Counted from the stretch's first letter, positions 44,443-53,460 are shown. The stretch is DNA of 64,000 nt from CAZKSN01 sp964555585 (GCA_964555585.1 CAZKSN010000002.1:62001-126000), one strand, 5' to 3'. The notes: generated from the letters alone by a model not told the origin. Translations and numbers: made by a program.

Positions 44443-44679
44443 TTATATATATTTTTCCATATCCTTTGGTACTTTATCATTTATTATCATTTCTATTATT
44501 TTCTTTTCTTTTTCTTCACTTACTTCTTTACCTGTAATTTCACTTATTTCATGAATTATTTCTTTTAATGTATTTTCATCCTTAAAATTTCCCTCTTGTA
44601 ATTTCTTAGCTAAATTTAAAATAGTGTCTTTATTTACATTTGTTTTTTTCTCAACCTTATCAAAAAAATCTTCTTTCAT
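44443..44679 (-). CDS. spoVIF: Stage VI sporulation protein F (SpoVIF-like)
   Basis: 78 aa, small soluble helical protein. The pattern FFDKVEKKTNVNKDTILNLA, NFKDENTLKEIIHEISEITGKEVS and a final KVPKDM matches the SpoVIF family, which in Bacillus acts in the mother cell during coat assembly under sigma-K control. A perfect sigma-K-type -10 with an AC at the right distance lies upstream. With spoIVA it is the second coat-assembly gene in the window. AGGAGG 7-8 nt before the ATG. Confidence 0.82.
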   Translation of the reverse strand: MKEDFFDKVEKKTNVNKDTILNLAKKLQEGNFKDENTLKEIIHEISEITGKEVSEEKEKKIIEMIINDKVPKDMEKYI

Positions 44680-44694
44680 ATTTTCCTCCTAGAT

Positions 44695-44721
44695 TATTAT
44701 ATGAAAAAAGATATTTTGGGT
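44695..44721 (-). promoter_or_regulatory. Candidate sigma-K promoter of spoVIF
   Basis: Minus strand AC (44721-44720), 16-nt spacer, CATATAATA (44703-44695), matching the consensus AC-N16-CATAnnnTA. The start would fall within a few nt of the ribosome site, leaving a very short leader. Confidence 0.45.
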
Positions 44722-46031
44722 TATTCTCCTTTATTTTTAAATTGTAATACAATTGGTGTTCCTGAAAAATCAATACTTTCCCTTATTTTATTTTCTAAAT
44801 ATCTGTGATAAGAAAAATGTACTAATCTTTTGGAATTCACCTCAATATTAATTCTTGGTGGTTTTGTAGATACTTGATAAGAATAATATATTTTTAATTG
44901 GCGACCTTTAAAAGTTGGTGGCGGTGTTTCTATGAATGCTTCTCTTATAATATCATTAATTACACTGGTTTTAATCTCTTTATTTGCATTTTCAAATGCT
45001 GATAAAGCTTCTGGCATTAATGTGTGAAGTCTTTTTTTAGTAAGTGCACTTAAGAATACTATCTTTGCATATGTCATAAATTGAAAATTATTTTTTATGT
45101 CTTCTTTCCATTTTTTTATAGCCGATTCTTTATCTTCAATTGTATCCCATTTATTTACTACTATAACAACTGCTTTTCCTGATTCCAATATATAAGAAGC
45201 TATGTGCTTATCATGCTCTACTATTCCTTCTACAGCATCAATTATTAGAAAACATACATCACTTCTATCAATAGCTCTCATACTTCTTAATAAGCTGTAC
45301 TTTTCAATTGATTCAAATATCCTACCTTTTTTTCTAAGCCCCGCAGTATCAATTATTATATATTCCTCTTTATTATATGAAAACTTTGTATCTATAGCAT
45401 CTCTGGTTGTACCTGCAATATCAGATACAATTACTCTCTCCTCATTAAGTATTGCATTAACCAAACTACTTTTTCCTACATTTGGTCTTCCAACTACACA
45501 CATCTTCATAATTGAAGAATCATCTTCCAATTCCTCTTCAGTAAAGTTCTCACAAACTTTTTCTAATAATTCATCAATTCCAAAATTTCTTTCAGAACTT
45601 ATTGATATATATTCATCAAAACCTAATGAATAAAAATCATAAACATTTTCATTACTTTTCTTTGTATCAACTTTATTTATAGCTACTATTACTTTTTTTC
45701 CACTCTTTTTCAGTAAATCTCTTATTAATAAATCATTCGTTGTAATTCCTTCTTTAGCATCAACTATAAATACTATAACATCACTTTCCTCAATAGCAAT
45801 ATTAACCTGCATTTTTATTTCTCTATTAAAAAGATTATCTTCTAAATCTATTCCTCCTGTATCAATTAAATAAAAATCATAATTACTAAAATTCGCTTTA
45901 CTATAAATTCTATCTCTTGTTACACCAGCTGTATCTTCAATAATTGAAATCTTTTTACCAACTATTCTATTAAATAAAGTGCTTTTACCTACATTAGGTC
46001 TACCTACTAAACAAACTGTTTGATTTCTCAT
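44721..46031 (-). CDS. der: Ribosome-assembly GTPase Der (EngA)
   Basis: Double-GTPase acting in 50S maturation, 436 aa. First G domain: GRPNVGKSTLFN, DTGG, NKVD; second: GRPNVGKSSLVN, DTAG, NKWD; followed by the KH-like domain (PTFKGRQLKIYYSYQVSTKPP). All G1, G3 and G4 motifs of both domains are intact. Ribosome site GGAGG. spoVIF follows 41 nt downstream. Confidence 0.97.
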   Translation of the reverse strand: MRNQTVCLVGRPNVGKSTLFNRIVGKKISIIEDTAGVTRDRIYSKANFSNYDFYLIDTGGIDLEDNLFNREIKMQVNIAIEESDVIVFIVDAKEGITTNDLLIRDLLKKSGKKVIVAINKVDTKKSNENVYDFYSLGFDEYISISSERNFGIDELLEKVCENFTEEELEDDSSIMKMCVVGRPNVGKSSLVNAILNEERVIVSDIAGTTRDAIDTKFSYNKEEYIIIDTAGLRKKGRIFESIEKYSLLRSMRAIDRSDVCFLIIDAVEGIVEHDKHIASYILESGKAVVIVVNKWDTIEDKESAIKKWKEDIKNNFQFMTYAKIVFLSALTKKRLHTLMPEALSAFENANKEIKTSVINDIIREAFIETPPPTFKGRQLKIYYSYQVSTKPPRINIEVNSKRLVHFSYHRYLENKIRESIDFSGTPIVLQFKNKGE

Positions 46032-46060
46032 ATTTCGCCTCCGTAATGAAATTATATCAA

Positions 46061-46088
46061 AAAAAATAGAACTTATAAAGTTCTATTA
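46061..46088 (-). terminator. Terminator after the prepilin gene
   Basis: AATAGAACTT / AAGTTCTATT stem with a 3-nt loop and T8 on the minus strand; overlaps the stop codon. Confidence 0.8.
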
Positions 46089-46688
46089 ATAAATATTTTC
46101 ATTAGTAATCATTTTCACTACATTTGTTCCATCTATTACATATACTCCTAGTATTCTCCACATGGTGCCACTATAACTTAAATAATTATTTGTTTCTTCA
46201 CCAGTATATAAACAAGGTGAAGTCTCTGTAGGAGTACAGCTTAAATCTGTTAATACTATTTGAACCAAATCTCTTTCAGATGAACTTCCTGTAACACCTT
46301 CCCATATAGCTTTAACAGTTCCATTGTTTAATTTAACTACAATCACTATATCATTTAAACTTGTATTGTTTCTTGGATCCATTATGCAGCCATAAGAGCT
46401 TGAGCATATTTGCCCATCCATCGCTATATCTTTTTCCAGATAATCCTTTTCCAACAGATCTCCTACTGTTGTGGATATTTCTCCATTTAACTCTAAAAGT
46501 GCTTTATTATCCTGACCATATAACTCAGCTGCTAAAATTATCAATTCTTTTTTTGATTCATATGCTCTTGAATTTATTCTATTTCTAATTACAATAACAC
46601 TTGGTACGGCAATAATAGCTATTATAGATATTATAGCTAATACTGTCAAAATTTCAGTTAAAGTAAATCCTTTTTTCAATATATTCAC
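46086..46688 (-). CDS. Type IV prepilin-like protein
   Basis: 200 aa. The N-terminus KKGFTLTEILTVLAIISIIAI is a class III (prepilin) signal: cleavage G-F, Glu at +5, then the hydrophobic assembly helix. The globular part has a pilin disulfide-type pair (CSSSYGC) and ends YLSYSGTMWRILGVYVIDG then VVKMITNENIY. In similar secreted proteins I know, this W-R-I motif is normally followed by another domain; here the protein simply stops, in a terminator. The missing kind of domain appears at the start of the glycine-rich gene at 47390-48670. No pilus assembly genes are in the window. Confidence 0.8.
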   Translation of the reverse strand: MNILKKGFTLTEILTVLAIISIIAIIAVPSVIVIRNRINSRAYESKKELIILAAELYGQDNKALLELNGEISTTVGDLLEKDYLEKDIAMDGQICSSSYGCIMDPRNNTSLNDIVIVVKLNNGTVKAIWEGVTGSSSERDLVQIVLTDLSCTPTETSPCLYTGEETNNYLSYSGTMWRILGVYVIDGTNVVKMITNENIY

Positions 46689-46714
46689 CTTTTATTCTTA
46701 CCTAAATTATAATA

Positions 46715-46745
46715 TAAAAAAAAATAATTATCAATAATTATTTTT
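46715..46745 (-). terminator. Terminator overlapping the end of engB
   Basis: AAATAATTA / TAATTATTT stem with a 4-nt loop and T8-T9 tail on the minus strand. Confidence 0.7.
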
Positions 46746-47340
46746 CTTCCATATAACTTTTTATTATTTCATATACTCTATCTTTTCCTACTTTAGTAAC
46801 ACTAGAAAAATTTACAATTTCATCTCCAAGATCTACATCTAAAGTGTTCTTTATTATTGTATCTTGTTTTTCTCTTAAACTTCTTTTTACTTTATCATAT
46901 TTAGTTGCTATTACTGTAACAGGTAAATTATAGTACTTTAAAAAATCATACATCATTAAATCAGATTCAGTTGGTTTATGTCTATAATCTATTAGTAAAA
47001 ATACATGTCTCAAATTTGGTCTACTCTTTAAATATTCTTCTATCATTAAACCAAATTTATCTTGTTTCTTTTGAGATACAGAAGCATATCCATATCCAGG
47101 AACATCAACAATATAAAACAAATTATTAATTTGATAAAAATTTAATGTTTGAGTTTTACCAGGTTTCCCACTGGTTTTTGCAAAATTCTTTCTATTAATT
47201 ATAGTATTTATAAAACTACTTTTTCCTACATTACTTCTTCCAACCGTTAAAAATTCTTTTTTATCATCATTTGGATATTGACTAATTCTTACTGCAATAA
47301 TAGGCTCTTCTACAATTACTATATCCATATATTTTTTCAC
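46738..47340 (-). CDS. engB: Ribosome biogenesis GTPase EngB (YsxC)
   Basis: Essential GTPase of 50S assembly, 200 aa. G1 GRSNVGKSSFIN, G2 with KTSGKPGKTQTLNF, G3 DVPGYGYA, G4 ATKYDKV, G5 FSSVTKVG. The N-terminal strand ISQYPNDDKKEFLTVGRSN is canonical. In Bacillus it follows lonA; here it lies between secreted-protein genes. Confidence 0.96.
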   Translation of the reverse strand: MKKYMDIVIVEEPIIAVRISQYPNDDKKEFLTVGRSNVGKSSFINTIINRKNFAKTSGKPGKTQTLNFYQINNLFYIVDVPGYGYASVSQKKQDKFGLMIEEYLKSRPNLRHVFLLIDYRHKPTESDLMMYDFLKYYNLPVTVIATKYDKVKRSLREKQDTIIKNTLDVDLGDEIVNFSSVTKVGKDRVYEIIKSYMEEK

Positions 47341-47389
47341 CCACTTGTATATTATATTATACTAGAAATTATTATTATTGGCAACTTTA

Positions 47390-48670
47390 TTAGTTATAAT
47401 CAATTAATTCTATAGTTGCATATCCATTACCTGAATGACCTGTTTCAGTTGATCCACTTGGACTAGGCATTGAAGCATTACCTGCTATTGTACTTGCATT
47501 AGCTAAATAATAAGAACTATTTAGTAACCAATAACTTGCTGCTAAAGAAGGATAAGCTGTTTGCCACACTGAGAATGTACTGGCAGTATATATCCAGCTT
47601 GAGCCACCTCCACCTGTTTGACTAGATCCAGTATAACCCATGCCGCCACCATACCAGCCGCCGCCGCCACTTCCATCAGTATATCCAGCTTGTCCGCCGC
47701 CTTGGCCGAAAGTTCCATCAGCTGCTGCTCTTCCATCTCCACCTAGTGTTTGTGTACCACCTAAACCTCCTGGCAATGAACTGCTATTTATTAATCCTTG
47801 GCCTCCAGTTGAACCACCACCGTAGCCACCACCATATAATGTGTGAGCACCACCCCCACCTCCAGCAACAATAACTCTTGCATATAAATTATTTGTTCCA
47901 ATTCTAATATCTGATGCTCCACCACCTTGTCCTGCAATAGTATATGAAATACCTACTAAACCTCCTCCTCCAAAAGTGATTGCATCTGTTCCACCAGAAG
48001 GGCCTTTCTGACCGACATATATATATAATGTCTGATTTTTTGATAAAGCAACATCACCTATTGAATATCCGCCTTTTCCTCCATTATCGCTATTTCCGCC
48101 ACCTTGAGCTCCCCAAACTTCTAAACGATAAATACCATTTTCAGGCACAGTAAAAGATTGAACACTTCCAGTATAACTAAATTCATAAGTTGTTCCTAAT
48201 GCTAATAATTCAGGTAAAATAAAAGTATAAGGATTAGTTTTATTACCAGTTCCTTCTACTTCTATATCATTATTAATATATACTACTGGTTTTATTCCTG
48301 ATGTACCAGTTTTAACTAACAATTCTGAACCTGTACTTTTTATCTGATAGGCAGAATTTCCTGTTTCTGTCATTGTCCAATAACTGTTTAAACTTGAAAG
48401 AAATGATGAAGTTTCACCAATTTCTTCATATTCACTTAAATTTAATAAACCAATATTGCTATAAGTACTACTTGAAGTACATGTTAAGTTTGAACATAAA
48501 AATTTATTTGTCTGTAATATAAATATACTCCTATATTCTAAACTATTATAAAAAGAAGTTAAATTTGATACAATACCACTATAATTACATGTTAAACTTG
48601 CTGTTTTTACTATAATTGGAAATAACATAAATATTATTATGGAAATAAATAAATATTTAATAAACTTCAT
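47390..48670 (-). CDS. Secreted glycine-rich protein with ALK-like glycine-rich domain
   Basis: 426 aa. Signal peptide (1-24, FIKYLFISIIIFMLFPIIVKT). Residues about 60-150 form a YWTMTE ... GIKPVVYINNDIEVEGTGNKTNPY module. Residues about 165-420 are the glycine-rich domain: FTVPENGIYRLEVWGAQGG, GGYSIGDVALSKNQTLYIYVGQKG, GGGASDIRIG, RVIVAGGGGG, GGGGWYGGG and GGSSWI. These are the hallmarks of the Gly_rich domain shared with the extracellular part of the animal kinases ALK and LTK. Local GC rises because of Gly codons. Role unknown; surface binding or matrix is inference. Confidence 0.8.
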   Translation of the reverse strand: MKFIKYLFISIIIFMLFPIIVKTASLTCNYSGIVSNLTSFYNSLEYRSIFILQTNKFLCSNLTCTSSSTYSNIGLLNLSEYEEIGETSSFLSSLNSYWTMTETGNSAYQIKSTGSELLVKTGTSGIKPVVYINNDIEVEGTGNKTNPYTFILPELLALGTTYEFSYTGSVQSFTVPENGIYRLEVWGAQGGGNSDNGGKGGYSIGDVALSKNQTLYIYVGQKGPSGGTDAITFGGGGLVGISYTIAGQGGGASDIRIGTNNLYARVIVAGGGGGAHTLYGGGYGGGSTGGQGLINSSSLPGGLGGTQTLGGDGRAAADGTFGQGGGQAGYTDGSGGGGWYGGGMGYTGSSQTGGGGSSWIYTASTFSVWQTAYPSLAASYWLLNSSYYLANASTIAGNASMPSPSGSTETGHSGNGYATIELIDYN

Positions 48671-48727
48671 AATACTATATACTCCTATTTTACATATAAA
48701 TTATAAAATATATTTGACAAAAAGTAA

Positions 48728-48752
48728 ATAAAAAAGACCTAAACGTCTTTTT
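48728..48752 (-). terminator. Terminator after nrnA
   Basis: AAAAAGAC / GTCTTTTT stem with a 6-nt loop and T6 tail on the minus strand. Confidence 0.75.
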
Positions 48753-49701
48753 CATTATATTCTCTACATAAGTTATCCAATTCTTTAATTAATTTATCAA
48801 CAGCTTCCTTATCACTTGTTCTTACCCCACTGGCATATTTATGCCCACCGCCATTATAAACCATTGCAACTTCATTTACTATCGGTCCTCTGCTTCTAAT
48901 ATTAACCCTGTATAAATCATTTTTTTCATCTCTAGAAATGAACATCCAGCAAATTATTTCATTGATATTATTAAAGTCATTTATCATATTTGAAGCACTT
49001 GCTACATCTGCTCCAAAAGATTTTATAATATCATCTTCTAAAAATATATATGCAAAGTCATTCTTAGTTACTTTAATATTTGAGGCAATGTAGCCTTTTA
49101 GTCTTAATTCAGATAATGGTTTCAAATATAAATTTTCATATAGCTTTTGAATATCCAGATTATACTTTCTAATTAAATCTCCAATTAATATAAATGTCTC
49201 TGAAGTAGTGCAATCAAATAAAAATCTATTAGAATCTGAAACTACTCCCATAAATAGATTTTCTGCTACTTCCTTAGTCATTTTCAATTTAGTATTGTTT
49301 ATTAATTCTATTACTATTTCTGAAGTACTTGAAACTTTTTCATCTATATATTCTATTCCGCCAAAATCATCTATAATGGGATGATGATCTATCTTTATTA
49401 TATTTTTAAAATTTTCTAAATTCTGTACATCAACTCTTTTTTTATCAGGAACATCAAGTAATATTAATAATGAATTCTCATAATTAATTTTATCTAATTT
49501 ATCCAGTCTTCCAAAGAATTTAAATTTGGCAACACCATTCCCTAAAGCATATACCTTCTTATCAGGAAATGTAGCCTTTATTGAATCTCTGAGTGCTATC
49601 TGACTTGCTATTGCATCTGGATCCGGTCCAATATGCCTTGCAGTATAAATGGTTTTAAACTTTTTTATTTGACTATAAACATTTTTAAAATCTTTTTTCA
49701 C
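48739..49701 (-). CDS. nrnA: DHH/DHHA1 phosphoesterase (NrnA-type nanoRNase/pAp phosphatase)
   Basis: Degrades 2-5-nt RNA and pAp, 320 aa. DHH domain motifs: RHIGPDPDAIASQ near 20, LLDVPDKKRVD near 85, and IIKIDHHPIIDDFG near 108; the DHHA1 domain ends with NGGGHKYASG. GTG start: the ribosome site AGGAG is formed by the last codons of ackA. Cyclic-di-AMP-linked GdpP can be excluded because there is no membrane or GGDEF part. Confidence 0.9.
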   Translation of the reverse strand: MKKDFKNVYSQIKKFKTIYTARHIGPDPDAIASQIALRDSIKATFPDKKVYALGNGVAKFKFFGRLDKLDKINYENSLLILLDVPDKKRVDVQNLENFKNIIKIDHHPIIDDFGGIEYIDEKVSSTSEIVIELINNTKLKMTKEVAENLFMGVVSDSNRFLFDCTTSETFILIGDLIRKYNLDIQKLYENLYLKPLSELRLKGYIASNIKVTKNDFAYIFLEDDIIKSFGADVASASNMINDFNNINEIICWMFISRDEKNDLYRVNIRSRGPIVNEVAMVYNGGGHKYASGVRTSDKEAVDKLIKELDNLCREYNEKDV

Positions 49702-49704
49702 AAT

Positions 49705-50889
49705 TCACTCCTGACTAATAAGATTATAAGTATCTTTTGCTATCATAACTTCTTCATCTGTAGGAACAACATAAATTTCAACTTTAGAATTGGCTGTAGA
49801 AATTTTTTGAAACTTTCCTCTTAATCCTTTATTTATTTCTAAATTCAATTCCAAACCTAGACACTTTAATTCATTCACTATTTTTTCTCTAACAATGTCA
49901 CTGTTTTCTCCAACTCCAGCTGTGAATGTTAAAATCTCCATGCCATCTAATAGAGTATTATACATTGAAATATAATTTACTATTCTTCTGACATACATGT
50001 TAAGCGCCAAGGTGGCTTTTTCATCTCCGTTAAGCATTGCCTCTTCCACATCTCTTAAATCGCTTGAGATTTGGCTTATTGCAAAAATTCCACTGTTTTT
50101 ATTTAAATCATTTAATACTTCTTCTGCTGTCTTGTTGTATTTTTTCATAATGTATGGAATTATTCCAGGATCAATATTTCCTGAACGAGTTCCCATCATA
50201 ACTCCTTCTAAAGGTGTCAATCCCATTGAAGTATCAATACATTTTCCATCTTTTATTGCACATACTGAAACACCATTTCCAATATGACAGTTGACTAGTT
50301 TAGGTTTATATCCTAGTTTTTCTGTAATAAACTCACTTATAAATTTATGACTTGAACCATGAAATCCATATTTTCTTACACCATGTTTTTCAAACCATTC
50401 ATAAGGAACTGGATACATATATGATTCTTTCGGCATAGTTTGATGAAAAGCAGTATCAAAGACCGCAACTTGTTTAGAATCAGGAAGAACTTCCTGAAAG
50501 CTTTTTATTCCAGTCAAATTTGCTGGATTATGAAGAGGCCCAAGTGGAAAAAGTTCCTCAATTGTAGAAGTAACACTGTCATCAATTAAGACACTTTCAA
50601 TATACTTATCTCCACCATGCAGCACTCTATGTCCAATACCCTCTATCTCTTCATAAGAATCAATAACATTCAATTTTATAAATTCGTCCAGAAGAATTAA
50701 AATAGCAGCTTTATGATTATATAAATTTGCTTCTTTTTTTATTTTCTCTTCTTTATACTTTAAAGTATAAAAACTATTTTGTATTCCTATTTTTTCAAAA
50801 GTCCCACTTATAATTACTCTTTTTTCCGGCATTTCATATAAAGTGAATTTTAAAGAAGAACTACCTGCATTAACACTTAAAATCTTCAT
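49705..50889 (-). CDS. ackA: Acetate kinase
   Basis: Makes ATP from acetyl phosphate in fermentation, 394 aa. Motifs: LSVNAGSSSLKFTLYE at the start, GHRVLHGGDKY, the catalytic His/Arg regions FDTAFHQTMP and HGSSHKFIS, HIGNGVSVCAIKDGKCIDTSMGLTP, and GVGENS. The partner phosphotransacetylase is not in the window. Ribosome site AGAGG. Confidence 0.97.
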   Translation of the reverse strand: MKILSVNAGSSSLKFTLYEMPEKRVIISGTFEKIGIQNSFYTLKYKEEKIKKEANLYNHKAAILILLDEFIKLNVIDSYEEIEGIGHRVLHGGDKYIESVLIDDSVTSTIEELFPLGPLHNPANLTGIKSFQEVLPDSKQVAVFDTAFHQTMPKESYMYPVPYEWFEKHGVRKYGFHGSSHKFISEFITEKLGYKPKLVNCHIGNGVSVCAIKDGKCIDTSMGLTPLEGVMMGTRSGNIDPGIIPYIMKKYNKTAEEVLNDLNKNSGIFAISQISSDLRDVEEAMLNGDEKATLALNMYVRRIVNYISMYNTLLDGMEILTFTAGVGENSDIVREKIVNELKCLGLELNLEINKGLRGKFQKISTANSKVEIYVVPTDEEVMIAKDTYNLISQE

Positions 50890-50929
50890 ATTTTCCTCTT
50901 TCTACGAAATAATTATAACATTTAAACAA

Positions 50930-50957
50930 TTAAAAATCATCTATATTAGATGATTTA
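50930..50957 (-). terminator. Terminator after the 51-aa ORF
   Basis: AAATCATCTA / TAGATGATTT stem with a 3-nt loop; the ORF stop codon is inside it. Confidence 0.75.
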
Positions 50958-51110
50958 TTTATTTTTTTCTTTTGAAAATCTTTGAGTCTGGAATAAATCC
51001 ATTATAAAAGAGTTAGCTGGCGGTTCAATTTCTTCATTAGAAGAAAAATATTCTTTCTTTAATTTTGAAATATCAGAATTCTTTTTAAATTTCCTAGTAT
51101 TTTTATTCAT
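50955..51110 (-). CDS. Small hypothetical protein, 51 aa
   Basis: Reads MNKNTRKFKKNSDISKL, continues through EEIEPPANSFIMDLFQTQ and ends RFSKEKNK. Very hydrophilic, basic ends and an acidic-aromatic centre; no family recognised. The upstream ribosome site is weak (GTGGA), but the ORF ends exactly in a strong terminator, which supports a real 3' end. It follows thiI by 33 nt on the same strand, so it may be the last gene of the desulfurase-thiI unit. Confidence 0.5.
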   Translation of the reverse strand: MNKNTRKFKKNSDISKLKKEYFSSNEEIEPPANSFIMDLFQTQRFSKEKNK

Positions 51111-51143
51111 ATTATTCCACTATTAATATTATGGAATAAATAT

Positions 51144-52328
51144 CTATAAATATTCTTCTATTTTATTATCTGAATTAATTTTTATAATATTTACATCATT
51201 GATTGCTTCATTTATTAATTCTTCAAATTCCATTTTTGATTCTTCAGCTTTCACTATTTCCAATTTTGGATTTATAACAGGGTGTCTTGGAACAAAAACA
51301 GTACAGCAGTCTTCATATGGAAGTATGCTCGTTTCATATGTATTTATTTTCTTTGAAATATCTATTATTTCCAATTTATCAAAAGATGCCAGAGGTCTTA
51401 AAACAAGAAAATTTGTTACTTCATTTACTGTATTCATACTAGTTAGAGTCTGACTTGCCACTTGTCCAACACTTTCTCCGTTAATAATAGCCAAGGCCTT
51501 AATTTTTTTAGCCAATCTCTCCGAAATTCTATACATCATTCTTCTCATTAAAGTAATTAAATAATCACTCTTGAGGTTTTTATATATTTCTTCTTGAATC
51601 TTAGTGAAATTTATTATGTATAGATTTGAATTTGAATTGTAATTTGAAATTATTTTTGCCAATTCTATCACTTTATTTCTAGCTTCTATACTGGTATGAG
51701 GAATACTTTCAAAGTATATATAATCTAATGATACTCCTCTTTTCATAGCAAGATAGCCTGCCACTGGACTGTCAATACCTCCACTTAGCATAAGCAAACC
51801 TTTTCCTAAAGCACTTACTGGATATCCACCTAAGCCTTTAATTCCATTAGTGTAAATATAGGCATATTCCTTTCTTATTTCTATATTTAGAAGCACTTGT
51901 GGATTATGAACATCCACCTTTATTTCAGATTTGTTTTTTAAAATAAAGGCTCCCACCTTGGCACTAACCTCCATACTTGGAACAGGATAGCTTTTATCAC
52001 TTCTGTTGGTTTCAACTTTGAATGTATAGAAGACTTCTTCATTCAATATTTTTAATGCATTATCCTGAATATTCTCTAAAGCTAAATCATTTATTTCAAA
52101 TGCTGTGATAATTTCATAAATTCCAAATATTTTAGATAAGATAGCTACAAATGAATTTATGTTATCTTCAGAAGTGTAAATAAACATTCTATAATAATCT
52201 TTTACAATCTCAAAACTATAGTTTTTAAGTTTCTCTCTTATATTTTTTTCTAATATTTTAATAAAAAAATTTCTATTGTTCTTTTTAGTTGTAAGTTCTC
52301 CATATTTTATTAATATTACTTTTTTCAT
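51144..52328 (-). CDS. thiI: tRNA 4-thiouridine synthase ThiI
   Basis: Adenylates and thiolates U8 of tRNA, 394 aa. N-terminal ferredoxin-like and THUMP domains (about 1-165), then the PP-loop LSGGIDSPVAGYLAMKRG near 183 and GESVGQVASQTL near 285. No C-terminal rhodanese domain, as in Bacillus ThiI, so sulfur should come directly from the desulfurase encoded just upstream. The start overlaps the end region of that gene (2-nt gap). Confidence 0.95.
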   Translation of the reverse strand: MKKVILIKYGELTTKKNNRNFFIKILEKNIREKLKNYSFEIVKDYYRMFIYTSEDNINSFVAILSKIFGIYEIITAFEINDLALENIQDNALKILNEEVFYTFKVETNRSDKSYPVPSMEVSAKVGAFILKNKSEIKVDVHNPQVLLNIEIRKEYAYIYTNGIKGLGGYPVSALGKGLLMLSGGIDSPVAGYLAMKRGVSLDYIYFESIPHTSIEARNKVIELAKIISNYNSNSNLYIINFTKIQEEIYKNLKSDYLITLMRRMMYRISERLAKKIKALAIINGESVGQVASQTLTSMNTVNEVTNFLVLRPLASFDKLEIIDISKKINTYETSILPYEDCCTVFVPRHPVINPKLEIVKAEESKMEFEELINEAINDVNIIKINSDNKIEEYL

Positions 52329-52329
52329 A

Positions 52330-53451
52330 TCATTTTAATAATAAACTATTATACACTTTATCAAAAGTATTTAAAAATCTATTAATTTCCTCCATTTTAG
52401 TTAAATGACTTAAACTTATTCTTATGGATGTTGTACTTGTGTTCACATCATTTGTTATTGCTTTTAAAACTGTGCTTTCTTCTAAAGAGGAACATGCAGT
52501 ATTAGTGCTTATATATATTTCTTCTCTGTCTAAAGCTCTGACAAAAGTTTCACTTTTTATTCTAATTAAACTTAAATTAACTATGTGCGGAACACATAAT
52601 TCATTTGAGTTTATCTTTATACGGTACTTATTTAATCCATCAATTAATTTTTCCTTTAAATTTTCAACATAGGATATATTATTTTCTAAAGCTTCATAAA
52701 TAATTCTTATTGCTTTGGAAAGACTCACTATTAAAGGTAATGCCGGTGTTCCTCCCCTAAAAGGTGTATTTTCGGTTATTCCGAATATTAATGGATCAAA
52801 AGCTATTTCCTTTCTTTTATATAAAATTCCAATTCCTTTCGGAGCATATATTTTATGTCCGGAAAAACTTGCAAGATCTACATCTGCTAAGGATATTTTC
52901 ATTTTTCCCAAAGCCTGTGTCATATCAGAATGAAATATAACTTTTTCATTTATCTTATTAATTGTTTGTCTGATGGTTTTTAAAGGCGCTTTAAAGCCAA
53001 CTTCACTATTAACAGCACAAACACTTATGAGAATGGTGTCTTCTCTAATTAAATTCTTTAAATCATTTATATCCACCTGGCCATTGTTCAATAACTTGAC
53101 ATAGCTTATCTCATATCCCTCATTCTTTAAAGAATTCATTACATCCATCACACTTTTATGTTCCAAATATGAAGTAATGATGTGTCTGCCTCTATTCTGA
53201 TATTTATATGCTATTTGTCTTATGGCAGTTGTATTACTTTCACTTGCGCCTGAAGTGTAAATAATTTCTTTAGGATCTACTTCAAATAATTTGCTTATTT
53301 GTTCTGTTGCTTTCATTAAAAGTGCTTTTGATTCAACTCCTAAATTATGTATGCTGTTGGCATTTCCAATAAATTTTTCACTGACTTTCACATAAGAATC
53401 CAGTACCTCTTCATTAACTGGAGTTGTAGCAGAATAATCTAAATAAATCAT
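52330..53451 (-). CDS. Cysteine desulfurase (NifZ/IscS type) feeding ThiI
   Basis: PLP enzyme releasing sulfur from cysteine, 373 aa. IYLDYSATTPVNEEVLDSY start, YTSGASESNTTAIR near 65, the His in YLEHKSVMD, PLP-binding Lys in SFSGHKIYAPKGIG near 205, and the persulfide Cys in STNTACSSLE near 323. Direct coupling to thiI matches the Bacillus NifZ-ThiI pair, so tRNA thiolation is the likely main role. AGGAGG ribosome site. Confidence 0.93.
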   Translation of the reverse strand: MIYLDYSATTPVNEEVLDSYVKVSEKFIGNANSIHNLGVESKALLMKATEQISKLFEVDPKEIIYTSGASESNTTAIRQIAYKYQNRGRHIITSYLEHKSVMDVMNSLKNEGYEISYVKLLNNGQVDINDLKNLIREDTILISVCAVNSEVGFKAPLKTIRQTINKINEKVIFHSDMTQALGKMKISLADVDLASFSGHKIYAPKGIGILYKRKEIAFDPLIFGITENTPFRGGTPALPLIVSLSKAIRIIYEALENNISYVENLKEKLIDGLNKYRIKINSNELCVPHIVNLSLIRIKSETFVRALDREEIYISTNTACSSLEESTVLKAITNDVNTSTTSIRISLSHLTKMEEINRFLNTFDKVYNSLLLK

Positions 53452-53460
53452 AAAAGCCTC

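Noticed and set aside
47640..47825. Antisense proline-rich ORF
   Set aside because: It is the reverse complement of the glycine codons of the secreted protein; no ribosome site.
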